DNA from: Paraspadella gotoi
Taxonomy: Eukaryota > Chaetognatha
Direction of reading: 5' to 3'
NCBI GenBank assembly: GCA_051294375.1
Contig: CM119263.1
Coordinates: 7,410,829-7,474,828 of the forward strand
Length of the DNA stretch: 64,000 bases
This document shows, piece by piece, positions 12,040 through 24,926 of this stretch (its first letter is position 1; every line of letters starts with the position of its first letter). The position numbers were made by a program, and so were the translations under genes. Below the pieces are notes generated by a model. The model was given only the letters and a program-made list of their open reading frames with translations, had not been told where the DNA came from and ran no database searches.

Positions 12040-13550
12040 TTCGGGCGTATCAGTTTTTTCTGGAATCTTTCCCTCGTCTGTCACCACCCGGCTCCGCTGT
12101 TGGTCCGTTGGTCGTCGGGTCTTGTTGTTGGTCGGGCCCGCTCGTCGTTCTCTCGTCGTCCCTAAAATCATGTTCTCTCAACTCGATCGAATCCGCGACC
12201 TGTGCATGCCACTGTGCTGCGCCCTCCACTCTCTCGTATTAGAACCTGAGGCCGACCGGCGCGGATTCTTTTCGCATCGTCTCAAAAATGAATTGTATAA
12301 ATATATTCTTACAATATTCCTTTCTTTCTTTACTTTATTTTTTTTTTTTTTTTAAATTTTCTCTCTTAAATTTTTCCAATCGAAAAAACAATCTCTGACA
12401 AGTTTTTCTTGTTTTCTCAAAATCGATTCGTTTTTCATTCTCATCCAATTTACGTCATTCCGCGTCTCGATTTATGAAAAAAAACAAACCAAAAGACAAA
12501 TAAAAATAAACAAAAAAATATTTCCAGGAGTATAATATTTCAAACGGAAAAAAATGCTTCTGATAAGGAAAAAGAATTATGTATAACCAAACAAATATTT
12601 AAAAAAGAAAGGAACTACTTTTTGCCAAAAGAAACTGTCTAATCTTTGCCAAGACAGGTTTTTTTTTTTTTTCATCCTTCGCAATTTTTTGAATATTTTT
12701 TGATGTTCCGGGGTCGACGAATTGGAAATTATTCGAAGAATAATGGGTCCGAAAGGGGTCCGATATCGATTTCGCGTTATTAAAGGGAACCTCGGTTTCT
12801 CCTGTCGGAAAATTATTTTCAAAATGATGTTAATTAATTTTTAAAGCTTTAAGGGTTATATTTTTAAGGGCAGCCATGTGGGTTTTTTGATTCCTTTTTT
12901 TTGTTTTAAAAAAATTCAATTTTTCAAAGTTTTTTGGGTTGAAAAAAAACAAAAGGTGATTGAACATAGCCAAAACCCAAAAAAATAATATTTACTTATG
13001 GGCAAAAACGGCCCCAGCTTAACTTTCGGAGACTAATTTTTTTCTTGAAAAAAAAAGGGGATTACACGATACCTTTTTAATACAACTAGTTCGCTCTGTC
13101 TTCTTTTCTGTTGTGACTAATAACTTTCTCATTGACCTGACTGGAGGACATTCTCCAATCTACGTATTCTCTACAGAATGGAAAAGAATGAGGCAGATGC
13201 AAAACGATCTGGGTCCCGACAGTCTCCGCCAACCTATTTCGAATTCCCTGACAATCAAACAAGTGGCTGCATCTTCCCAGCGCCCGTAAAAGCTTTCATC
13301 TCCCTTGAGGTTCCTTCCAAATCACCGGCGATACAAATACGGGTGCGAAAAAAAAAAAAACAAAAGCGAAAGTGGATTCTTTTTTGCACTTATTCACCTC
13401 CCTGTAAATCTCCACCGTTTACCAACCGCGACCCCGTTTTTGGATTGACCCTTAATATTTTTGTTTTTGATTTGAATCAAACATAAAAAATTCTTGTGGG
13501 GGTCACACAGTTTTTACTGCCTCACCTACTCTCTCTCTCTCCTTCATCTC
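12040..13550 (+). repeat. degraded direct copy of 21.83-22.95 kb (block B', part 1)
   Basis: Co-linear with 21830-22950. Shared anchors include CTAAAATCATGT (12159 and 21929), CGCATCGTCTCAA (12275 and 21957), AAAGAAAGGAACTACTTTT (12604 and 22216) and GAATCAAACATAAAA (13475 and 22902). Between the last three anchors this copy is roughly a quarter longer, from single-base insertions and lengthened homopolymers. A 75-bp block with no counterpart lies near 12180-12260. Confidence 0.85.
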
Positions 13551-13579
13551 TCCTCTCTCTCTTCTCTTCTCTATCGCCT

Positions 13580-13627
<48 letters not shown>

Positions 13628-13659
13628 CTCTCTTCCTTTAATTCACTCTGCTAATGATA

Positions 13660-13930
13660 CGCTGCCTGCCGTTCTCAGCGGGGCTGAGGCGGAGGTACCT
13701 AGCTGGCGTTTCTTTTTGATTATTTCCTAAGTGCCTGCGGCAGGCTTTCGAATCCCGAAAAATGGGTCCCAGGTTCAGAGGAAAATACGATATTTCATCC
13801 TGCGAGACTCAGGTCGGCGGCGCGTCGGAGACAGCGCGGCGGCGGTCCGGCGACAACTGGCTGCCGAGCCCAGACACGACAAGGAACGGACGCCCCAGGG
13901 ACTCCCGCGCGCCATGCAGTTTCCGTGATA
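13660..13930 (-). repeat. out-of-order inverted copy of 27.96-28.19 kb
   Basis: GGCTGAGGCGGAG (13682), AAAATACGATATTTCATC (13782) and GGCGGCG...GTCGGAG align with the reverse complement of 28190-27960. This piece continues block A' but sits after block B' part 1. The order therefore differs from the 28-kb locus. Confidence 0.7.
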
Positions 13931-14640
13931 GCGTATTCCTGACAACGCGGATACTCAAGACCTTAACAACAACAAAAACAATCACAACAAACAAAAATCC
14001 AACTATCACAACCATTCACCCAACAGAACCGACTAAAAACTAATAAGGTACCCAAGTAAAATATCAACTAATCAATCATATACAGCAAAAGAAACGCAGC
14101 GCTCTGCTAACCTCTCAATAGTAGATGAGAGAAAGTAAAACGAGTAGTAAGGCGCTAAGCAAGAGATGCGGTAAGATTGCCAGGGAAAAGCAACCGAGGA
14201 TGAGATCGACTATGTATCGGAATACGGACGGGTGGGGAAGTTCGAACAAAGAATAATTCTTTTGGCGGATCCGATATAGTCTCTATTCGAGAGTGTAGAA
14301 ACGTTTGACCTATAGGATGTCACACATGGTGTGATATTCCACACGCAGATGTAGTGTGAGTTGTGAGAGAGTCTACTCATACGTATAAATATTAACTAAA
14401 TAAGACTCAGATGAGCAGCTGACGCCCTACTCGCATCAGTACCATTATAATAGAAGAGAAAGTATACAAATCAACACGTCAATCATCTCAATCATTCTCA
14501 TCATACTATCATCTATCATTATCATCATCTATCACCATCAGTTCATCATCTATTCATCATCATCATCCCCTAACGGACGCGCAAAACAAGAAAAGGCTCA
14601 TCCCAAAAAAACCAGACACCGCCCCGCGGTTTTAATTCTA
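13931..14640. other. unassigned sequence within the patchwork
   Basis: AAC/ACA-rich, then ATC-rich (TCATCATCTAT words near 14500-14570). It looks like a badly read AAC or ATC microsatellite. I found no partner elsewhere in the window. Confidence 0.4.
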
Positions 14641-17202
14641 GTTTCCTTTTTTGAAAATTCCTATCGTCTGAGTCTATTTCTTAAAACTTGACGTACTGTT
14701 ACATAGTGTTGAGAACAAGAAAATAAAAAAAAAACTAGAACTCGCAAGACAGGAAGACGCGGATCAGAGAAGAGGCATTCAGTGAAAGAGGAATACTGCT
14801 CGATTACGGTCACTACACAGCGTATTTAAAAGAGATAACATTAGTCTATAGAAAATACATAAAAATCATAGACACGCGATGCGATAATCAACATCTAGAT
14901 ACACTGTTCTACCCGCCAGTGATTAGATTTTTATACATCGCTCGGGAGTTGGTAACAATACGTTGGAATTCAACTCTGTTGTTGTTCTCATTACATTTCG
15001 TTTCTTATTTGATAATGAATTAAAATTCATCATAAAACATGGTGCATATCCATTAATTCTTATTACTTCCAAAGTTTTCCCCTATTTCATTCTTCTCGGT
15101 TTTTATATAGAAATTGAAAAATCTATATAGAAAAAGGTGGATAAACTCGTTCTGTTTTCTCTTGTTTCCTTCCAAACATGTATTCTAGTATTATTCCTTA
15201 CATTCTTTCTATTCAAATCCAAAAAGTTCAACATAAATATATTACCTACTGCCGGATTGTCATTACGACGTGTTATTCACGCGATATTTCCTTATTCTTA
15301 ATCTTACATACACTGAATAAATTAGAAGAGAAAAGAGGGGTAAGACAGTCTAATGTGTGAGGTGAAGCCCTAACTATATCATCACTTAAAAACAAAACAC
15401 GAACAAAGAGAGAAAATGAAAAAAAGTGAGCCACAAGAAGCCTTACGATTTTCAGAACGAATTCGCATGCTCTTCGGGTCGACCGTAATATAGAAAAGAT
15501 TAATAAGTGAAATGTGGGGTAGATCCCGCAGCCATCAAATAGAAGTAAAGACGTGGGTATAGGAATGCCGATATTATTATATTGTAGTCACTTTACATTC
15601 GTCATGGAACAGAACGACTCGGAGACATTTCGTTGACGGTTAATCGTCGGAAAATGGACTCACTTTACTCATGCCTATTACTAACGACATACTGAAAGCC
15701 ATTTAAATTCCATTCGTTTAAAACCCGGGGACGAAGTGAATAAAAATTAAAGACAGGAACAAGGATACAAGAAAAAGGAAGAAATAAATAGAAAAACAGC
15801 CGGAGATTCCCTTTTGAAAAACAATGCATCTCGTTTTTTGGGACAATAGGGATGATAGTGATGACGTCATACGAGGATATACTCAGAAAACGATGCAGAA
15901 CACTAGAGAGAGAGAGAGAACGCGATGAGGGACGAGATGAAGAGCACGGAAGAGGAGAGACGAGAGAAGACGGTGTCAGTCTGGACAGTAAGAGAGCGAA
16001 GGAGAGGAGAGGCGAAAGAATTGAAGCGAGGAAGAAGGAACCTTAATAAGGAGACGAGGGAGTAGCATGAAATGATAGCCGAGGTAGGAAAAGGAAAAAA
16101 CGAGGATGAGAGAGAGAGACAAGGATGGAGGAGACCCTAGTTATATTCATATGCCATACCCGTCGGGCGTTCGACTGTACGGACAGCACTCGAGCCTGAT
16201 GGGGTTGAATGGATAAAGTCGCGGAAACCAAAGAAAGACGTAGAGTGACAAAGGAGCAAGAAGAGAGAGAATGAGAGACGGAGGGAGAAAATGAAGGAAT
16301 CATTCTCCGGGAATTTGACGGTTGCTGGTTCATCGGTGGACAACACTGATCGAGGTGACTAATACTGATTGAATTCCGGGAACGAAGAGGGAGAGAGGAC
16401 TGCAGGCGCGGGCGTCCTCGTGGGTTGGCCGGGACGTTAAGAGAACCAGGAGGAGGAAACAGGTAGGGACGAGGAAGGGAACGGAGACAGATCGAGAGAG
16501 ATGACCACCGTAGAAGAAGAGAACATTAATAACCCTACTGTTAATTATAAAGGACATAAGTAAAATGGAATTTGGGTAAATAGAAAAAGCGCCAAAAGTA
16601 AAGAAAACAATGTGAGAGAAAATCACGCAAAGCTGGGGGAAAGACAAAGTACAAAAAAGAGAAAGAAATTAAAGGAAAGGTTAGGGGACAATTATTATGA
16701 GTCCCCTCGGGATGTAGGTGAAACGAGATGAGAACGAGGAGAAAAATAGTGTAAAAATGGTACAATAACAGAGGTCCCAGAAAAAGAAAGAGCAAGGAGA
16801 AGAACAAAGAGGTAAATAGAGTTCAGATGAGATTATCCAGAAAAAAAAAAACAAAAATAATTTCAATCGCGAACTCCCACGCCATTCTCAGCGGGCCTGT
16901 CGACGGACGCATCTACTTAGTTTATTATAATCTCTGTAATGTGATTATTTTTTAAATCGTTATACCTATCTAGTCCTGCGCTACGAAAACATTACGTTCA
17001 GCGGTTAACGGCATACACAGGGTAGTTTTCCAGTTTTTATGGTCTACTCTACGTCTACTCGACTCATCTCTAACGCAGAATGGGGTCCTCATCCTATATA
17101 CCTAGGTAAACTCCTCGACAACACGCATCGTCTAACTCGTGCTTTTAACTTCTTAATGTTAATAGTTGTGGATAAGTACTCTATGCACGTCGAACCTGCT
17201 GC

Positions 17203-17245
<43 letters not shown>

Positions 17246-17520
17246 TATCTTTCCCTCCTCCTCATCGTTCTTTTCAACGTCCTCTCTGTTTTGCATGACA
17301 CTCTATAACTTGGTCTCCCACTCACTCCTTCGGACCGTCGGTCTGTTAGTTCCCCTCACTCACAGTGTAGGGTTAGATCGCTCCCAGTTTACATGCTTTA
17401 ACTTTGCTGTGATCTCAGCTCAGTTGCTCGATTCCCTGAGAAATCCTTGGTGGGACCCTATAATCGGCGCCGACCCACCACTCCCCATGTCGACTGCCAT
17501 AGATTCTGGACTAGCAGATT
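14640..17520 (+). repeat. degraded direct copy of 23.25-24.68 kb (block B', part 2)
   Basis: Anchors: CTATTTCTTAAAACTT (14673 and 23273), CAAATCCAAA (15213 and 23573), GAAAAGAGGGGT (15329 and 23646), CATACGAGGAT (15868) with CGATACGAGGAG (23859), GTAGAAGAAGAGAACAT (16510 and 24065), GATTATCCAGAAAAAAAA (16831 and 24293), TTCGGACCGT (17329) with CTTCGGACCGGG (24529), ATTCTGGAC (17503 and 24658). The clean copy's pure GA array (23954-24057, about 104 bp) corresponds to about 420 bp of nearly repeat-free sequence here. Confidence 0.8.
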
Positions 17521-19300
17521 AAGCGGTTGTCACTGAGAAATCAGCTGTCACCTCGGCTCACAATAACATTAAAATTGGATGTACATATATAAAGTAACAC
17601 AGACTAAATTAAGTGTAATGAATCACGAGTACATTCACGATGTCCTCGTAAGTAATCTCTCGGCGGTGCATATCCGACATAGAGTGACCGGTGAACCTCG
17701 AATAATAAATAATACATTTGAGACTCTATGGCAACTAGTACATTAAATATTATCATAGCTGAATTTCCCATAAAAATAAAATATGTGAACGCATCAGATA
17801 ATGAATATCATAGATAATTAAATTAATTAATAAAATATGGAATTTAAATAATTATATCAATACCATTCAATACCCTCTAATAATTTTAATTTATAAGGCT
17901 AATAAATAATAACCTATTATGTGTCTTCGATTTATCTACTTACTGAATAGGAGGTGAGATCTTGAACGTATACTCCATATAGAAATTAAATGAATGAATT
18001 AATAATTCGATTCAAAAATGTATCGTCTAGGATCGTCAGATAGTTATATCCCAGGGTACAGGGAAAAAATTCAGAGAGATCTACTAAATCGCATTTTATT
18101 TCTATCAATCTTTTGAACATATCACTGTATCTATATACAAGAGTATCTGACGGATCATGTATATGAATCTAATAAATCTGGATTTAGTGAATTTTAATGA
18201 ATCGACATTATTTCTCAATCGTATCATTTTTAGAGAACAAAAATAATTATTTCATGAACTGTTTAATCAGTTTCGACGTAGTGTCTGTTATAACCATTAT
18301 ATATATGTTTTCGTTCTTTAGTAGATCTGTGGATTAACGTTCGGAACAAATATGGTGCTATGCATAAGACGAAGATTCAGTTTCGATAACACGACTGATT
18401 TAATAAATCTGGTCCATAAGTTGAAAACGTGTACCAATTTGTTGTGTCCGGATCATACTTTCCAATTCGAACATGTTTGCGATAGACCTTTAAGCGAAAT
18501 TCAGATAATGGAGCTCTTTGCTCGTCCTCTGCGACGCCCTGGCTCTAACGCTCGCCATAGCTCCAAGTATACTGAAACTCCTGAGAACTTGGATAAATTA
18601 TTATCAGATAATACCTTTAGAAGCACGGATTCTCGCTTGATGTCAATTAATCTTCGCTGAAGAACACGACACGACCACCGGCTGGCCTCGAAACAGCAGA
18701 GGATACTCCTGCTGTGGTACCACTAAGAATACAAAGTTTATGATCTCGATTGAATCGCATATTAAGTTCCTGTCGCAAAAATGGTCATTTTTAACTCAAG
18801 TTCGTGAAAGGAGAAATAAATAAATAGTACGCCGTGCCGGAAATGAAACGGGAGAATGCTAGTGAGAGCGGGAGAGTGATTTGGAGAAGAGAGAGTGAAG
18901 TTAGAGAGAGAGGGTACGTGACGAGAGGAGGGGCGTAACAGGAATGTGGAAGGGATTCAGTACAGATAGTGCAGAGACGAGGAGGTGAGGTTAACGCGTT
19001 TCGTCCCGGACGGGACATCAACCTAACAAAAGAAGAAGATTGAGAGAGACTCTGTTTGAGATCGAGGTTACACTGAAACGTACCTGAAAGCTATCAATTT
19101 TTATCTGCGATCTTTAACAAACAAACACAGGCGACAATCTTTCGGGCAAACAACAGAACCGAACGCTAAAGATGTTAACTTATGGTAATCCCGTCAGACT
19201 GCGGAAGAGATATTTCAACCGAAAACGGCAGATGGCGAGAAAAGAGAAAAGAAGCAAAAAAGTCGATGAGAGAGAGGGCTCGTGTTGGACAGGGTGTGCG
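17521..19300. repeat. poorly alignable part of block B'
   Basis: AATTCGATTCAAAA near 18006 matches 24924, downstream of the clean copy's TAA array. The 155-bp TAA array there corresponds to roughly 440 bp of irregular AT-rich sequence here. From 18030 to about 19200 I cannot align anything with confidence; the clean copy has only about 400 bp in that interval. Either extra sequence exists here or the read is very poor. Confidence 0.5.
18352..18660 (+). CDS. open frame of 102 codons, unrecognised
   Basis: An ATG-initiated frame ending in TGA. The peptide is not low complexity (it includes TTDLINLVHKLKTCTNLL and CPDHTFQFEHVCDRPL), with four Cys and two His in the first half. I recognise no domain. 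It lies in the part of the patchwork with no clean counterpart and a suspected high error rate, so the frame may be accidental. Confidence 0.15.
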   Translation: MVLCIRRRFSFDNTTDLINLVHKLKTCTNLLCPDHTFQFEHVCDRPLSEIQIMELFARPLRRPGSNARHSSKYTETPENLDKLLSDNTFRSTDSRLMSINLR

Positions 19301-20995
19301 TCTTGGGAAACACAACGCTCTGCGCCTGAGAAGTGAAAAGCATCGTAAATTAATGACCGTCCAAGCGAAGACGCAAGGGTTTTACAGTGTCTGCAGAATC
19401 AGAATCTTAGTATAAAAGGAAAAAATGATATATTCAAATTTAGAAACAACAAATTAAATACTAATTATAACACAACAGAAGAAATAATAATTTTACACCC
19501 TACCAAAAAAACCACGTGTGTTTGTAGTTTGTAATTTAATTGTTTAATAAAGTTTGGTTTCTATTTGGCCTGTATCATTGAATTTTTTCTGCTTTATATA
19601 TTCCTAGATTTTTGTATTTATGTCTCTGTCAGTCAACGTCAAACGAATCGACTTGTTTTCTTTCTCGCTTTCCAAATAGCCAAAATCTCTCGGTTTAAAT
19701 TCTTCCGCGGATACCTGCAGTGGTCGGTCGTTGGTCTATGCCCGAAGAGGTTGTCGCCTTTGTTTGCTTTAAAGATGGCACGTAACTTTCGATATGACCT
19801 TCATCTGTGCTCGATATTCAAAAGAAGTGGTCGCCGACGAAACGTTCCTCACCCACCGTTCTGATATGTACTGTAATTCCCCTTCACACATTTATCGCCC
19901 TACTTCCTCCCGTCTTGCCCAACCTCTATTTAATCTCCTACTCTCTCTGTCTTCGCTCTTCCGGTTCTCTGCGGTGTTTTATTCCTCCAATGTAAGATTT
20001 GAAGACACTTAGATTACTGGATATATCAAACTGATTCTCATGGCTCCGACCGCTCGTCAAATTTTACCGTGCTGTTTTCGTCACAAGATAAGGTTCGCGT
20101 TGTTCACAAAATAATAAATGACACAAAATCTTAAATTTTATAGTTAACTAAGTTTATAGATTTATATGATATTGAAATGATTATTTTTAGTTTTCTTTCT
20201 ACTCAAAAAATTCTCATTAATTGAGCAAAGTTGGATTGTAAAAGATGTACGAATACCATCTGTCCCGATAAATCCACCTAATGAAGATAGAAAAATAAAC
20301 AGTGTTAGATTAAATCTCTTCTTCATATAACTTTCGTCTCTCGCAACAATCCATAATTATCACAACTCGAAACCAGACTAAAAAGGAATACTAAATACAA
20401 TACACAAATTGATATACTAAAAACTATAATTATATATTTTTTTCAACTATTACTAATCTAAAATCTTCATTAAATAGATTCATTAATTTACTAACTATAT
20501 AACAATATCTTAATTTATAAATACTTAATTCTTTATAATTCTTTAATTAATACTATCTTATATATATTTAATACAATTTCTGTTTAATTAATTGTAATTT
20601 GAAATTATTTGATATTTCCTATTATATCAAATCGGTATACGCAAGACCCCCTGCTAAGAAAGGTACGAGCCAAATTGTATATTAAGCATAGAAACAATAG
20701 CTAAGCGTAGAGCAGTGTCTGAAGATTTACACCCATTACGAACTTAACGCTCTGACTCACTATATTGTGCCCATCTTATAGAGAATAGCAGAAGAAAATG
20801 TAAAGGCTTTGGTGCCACGCAGTCGCCGCCGCCGGCGCCGACGCCGCTCGTGCCGGCCGGATCTTACTAATCATCGACCGACAGGGGCCGGCGCACCGGC
20901 GCATCTTGTTATTGTGCAGCGGGCGCCGCTCTAAACTGCGCGTTGCGGTGCCGTGTGGGGGCCGGAAGGGATTTTAGAAAGATGGCAGGTTGGAT
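19300..20995 (+). repeat. degraded direct copy of 25.36-26.55 kb (block B', part 3)
   Basis: Anchors: GTAAATTAATGACCG (19344) with CGTAATTAATGACG (25394), AACGAATCGACTT (19643 and 25577), CGAAACGTTCCTCACC (19838) with CGAAATCGTTCCTCACC (25728), GGTGCCACGCAGTCGCC (20811 and 26414), TTTTAGAAAGATGG (20971) with ATTTAGAAAGATGG (26530). It ends where the partner meets its 25-N gap. Confidence 0.85.
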
Positions 20996-21029
20996 TATGA
21001 GAAAGGGAGGGAAAGAAATTCAACAGGAA

Positions 21030-21068
21030 AAAGACGATGAGGAGGAGGAAAAAGGAGAAGAGAGACGC

Positions 21069-21122
<54 letters not shown>

Positions 21123-21870
21123 AAGAGAGAGAGAGAGAGAGACATAAAAACTGGAAAATATGGTGCGACTCGGTCGGAGGAGTGCAGGAGAATGTTAAAT
21201 ACTACGCTCTCAAAAACAAAATCAAATAACACGAGAAAAATTGAAACGATGGCGAATCCATAATAGCTCAAGGTAGAATTGCGGGTCAAAAAAATTATTC
21301 TTTGTCTCGCGATTGAAACATTGTTATTTATTTCTCTCCTCTCTCTCTCCGCTCTCTCTCTCTTCTCTCTCCTCTCTCATACTCTCTCTCTCTCTCCTCT
21401 CTCTCTCTTCTCCATAATCTCTCTCTTACAAATTCTTTTTATTGTATTATTCGCTTCTCCCGGCCACAGGACGCGTGACTACTTTTGATCCGGATCTCAA
21501 ATTATACGACGAGTTTGAAGCGTAAAACAGATCCGAAATCGAGTACTGTTATTTTTCTCCCATCTGCCTTCATCTTTTGTTCCCATAACACCTCTTGAAT
21601 CTTTCTTGCGCTGATTCCCCCTCGCGTAACCCCCCGCATCTTCTTTTATGGTCTCTCTCCAACTGGCGCTCTGCGTCTTTCTCACATCATTTCGTGCTCT
21701 CTCTCTCCTCTCGGTTCTCTCTCTCTCTCTCTTCTCTCTTTCTCTTCTCTCTCTCTCTCTCTCTCCTCTTCTCTCTCTCTCTATCTATATCTCCCTGTGT
21801 GTCACTCAAACCGTTATATTGTCGATCTCCGTTTTTTGTTTTTTTATTTTGTTTCTTTCCTGCTTTTTCT
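21030..21870 (-). repeat. degraded inverted copy of 26.65-27.35 kb (block P')
   Basis: Reverse-complement alignment: GACGATGAGGAGG (21033) with 27335, AAAACTGGAAAATA (21147) with 27200, GAAATCGAGT (21534) with 26880, TCTATATCTCC (21785) with 26712. Impure GA units at about 21073-21145 and CT units at 21330-21425 stand in for the partner's tracts. The block runs directly into the clean block B at about 21830-21870. Confidence 0.75.
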
Positions 21871-23950
21871 TCGTCGTCGTCGTTGTCGTTGTCGTCGTCG
21901 TTGTTGTCGCCGTCGTCGTCATCGTCGTCTAAAATCATGTCTCCGCCGCGATTTTCGCATCGTCTCAACAAAAATAAAATCTAAATATCCTTTTTTTTTA
22001 CTTTTTTTTTTTAAATTTTCTCCTCTTAATATTTTCTCGAGTCGAAAAAACATCTTGACAAGTTTTTTTTTTCTCAAAATCGATTTTCATCTCATCCAAT
22101 TACGTCATTCGATTTATGAAAAAAACAAACAAAAGACAATAAAATAAACAAATAATATTCAGATAAATATTTCAACGATTGATAAAGAAATTATGTAACC
22201 AAACAAATATTTAAAAAGAAAGGAACTACTTTTGCCAAAAGAACTTCTAATCTGCGAACAGGTTTTTTTTTTCATCTTCGCAATTTTGATATTTGATGTT
22301 CGCGACGAATTTGGGAAATTATTCGAAGAATAAATGTCGAAGTCGATAATCGATTCGCGTTAAAGGGACCTCGTTTCTCTGTCGAAAATTATTTCAAAGA
22401 TTAATTAATTTTAAAGCTTTAAGTATTTAGTAGCGAGTGTTTTGTTCCTTTTTTTTTTGTTAAAAAATTTAATTTCAAAGTTTGTTGAAAAACAAAGATG
22501 TTTACATACAACGCAAAAAAAATCTACTTATGAAAACGGGCCCACTCTTTTCGAGAAATTTTTTCTTGAAAAAAGGATACGATACCTTTAAACTGTTCGC
22601 TCTCTTTGTTTGTACTCTTCATTAAATTTCTCATTGACTGACTGAGGACATCTCAATCTACGCTATCTCTACAGATCAAAAGGGAGAGCAAACGATTGGT
22701 CCCGACAGTCTCGCCAACCTATTTCGATTCCTGAATCAACAAGTGCTGCATCTTCCCAGCGCCGTAAAAGCGTCATCTCTTGAGCGTTTCTCCAAAACAC
22801 GCGAAACGTCGAAAAAAACAAAAGGGAAGTGGATCTTTTTTGACGCTTCACTCCCGTAATTAACGCTACACGCGACGGTTTGATGCTAATATTTTGTGAT
22901 CGAATCAAACATAAAATCTGTGTCAAGTTTACTGCCTCTCTCTCTCTCTCTCTCNNNNNNNNNNNNNNNNNNNNNNNNNNNNNNNNNNNNNNNNNNNNNN
23001 NNNNNNNNNNNNNNNNNNNNNNNNNNNNNNNNNNNNNNNNNNNNNNNNNNNNNNNNNNNNNNNNTCTTTAATTATTTTGTTTTACTTTGAAAAGAAGCGG
23101 CGAAAAGACAGGCGGCCGTAGTGGAACCTTAATGAGTCACTTTTAGATTCATTAATCTTTATGTCCGTCTTTCGGCGGACGTCCGCCTGTCCGTCTGTCG
23201 ATTTGCGTATTCATTAGAGATGTTACGCTGCGACGGTTTTATTCTATTCCTTTTTGAAATTCTATCTGTCTGTCTATTTCTTAAAACTTTTATATTGAAC
23301 AAAATCAAACAGACGATGCTTCGAAAACTGAATCTAATCTAACGTCTAAATAAAACATATATTTCCGATTTTTTAAGTTGAATCTAATAACGTCTTAACG
23401 TTTGACCAAAATGATAAATTGAATTAATTGATCATAAATAAGCAATCCATAACTTACTGGACTTATTACTTCCTAAAGTCGCTTTTCATTCTTCTGTATT
23501 TTTTTTTTAAATTGAAAATCGAAAGAAAAATCGTTTTTCTTGTCCAAATGACTTTTTTTCTCTTCTTTCTTCAAATCCAAAGTCATAAATCTACGCCGGC
23601 GACGAATGACCGGATTTCTTTTTTCTCACACTGAAAAAAAAGAAGGAAAAGAGGGGTCAAGAAGTAGAGGAAAGAAAAAAAAAGAGAAAAAGAAAAAAGG
23701 AAAAAAATAAAGACGGAAAGAAAAGTGGAAATGTGGAGCATAAAGAGAAAAGAGGAAAGGTAATTTGTGACTCTTGCGACGACGACGACGACGACGATGG
23801 CCAAGTTTCTTGCTTCAACTTTTCGTTAAAAAATGAAAGCAAATGACTTTCTTATGGCGATACGAGGAGGGAAGGGAGCAAGGGGTTAGAAGGGCAAGAT
23901 TGAAGGAAGGGCCTGAAGAGACGTTGATGTCGAGTAGAAAGGAAAAAGAG

Positions 23951-24061
<111 letters not shown>

Positions 24062-24769
24062 ACGTAGAAGAAGAGAACATATGTAACACTGTTAAGGTTA
24101 AAGGACAAAGTAATGAATTTGGTAAAAAGAAAAGCGCAAAATGGGAAAGAAAAATGGAGGAAAGACACAATAAGGAAGAGGGAAAGCAAAAGACAAAAAA
24201 AAAAGAAATTAAGGAAAGTAGGACAATTTATTAGTCTCTGTGAAATATGTAAAATACAACAAGTCCGAAAAGACAGAACAAAATATCAGTAGATTATCCA
24301 GAAAAAAAAATAAAACTCACCCTGTGGACGGAACATGTTAAAAAAGAATAAATTAGAATGAAAAACATTACGTCAGAAGATAAGGGAAGTAAGGAACATC
24401 AAGAAGAAAAGGGTCTCAACTAATACTAGGAAATCCGGACAAAAGGCAAAGTTTAACTTTTAATGTTAATATTGTGGAAGACGATGCAGCGAACAGTTCA
24501 ACGTCCGTTGCACACAAGGTCCCAAACTTCGGACCGGGTTGTAGTCCCTCACTACAGGTGGGTTAGACGCCCAGTTCTGCTTTTACTTGTGTGAATCAGC
24601 AGTGCGCGAACCCGAGTCCTTTGGGTTGGGAGCCATATGTGCCATATGTGCTGCTGATTCTGGACGAGTAGCGGGGTATGAAATACTACCGCTACAATAC
24701 ATTTAAAATGATGAAAAAAAAAAGAAAACAAAAAATAATATCAATAAGTTAATAAAATATATAATTAAT

Positions 24770-24876
24770 AAAATAATAATAATAATAATAATAATAAATA
24801 ATATAATAATAATAATAATAATAATATAATAATATATAATAATAATGAATAATATATAATAAAAATAATATTAATA

Positions 24877-24925
<49 letters not shown>

Positions 24926-24926
24926 C
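24770..24926 (+). repeat. (TAA)n microsatellite, about 155 bp
   Basis: TAA/ATA units with a few interruptions, ending at ATCGATTC. Poly-Ile frames on the minus strand are artefacts. Confidence 0.95.
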
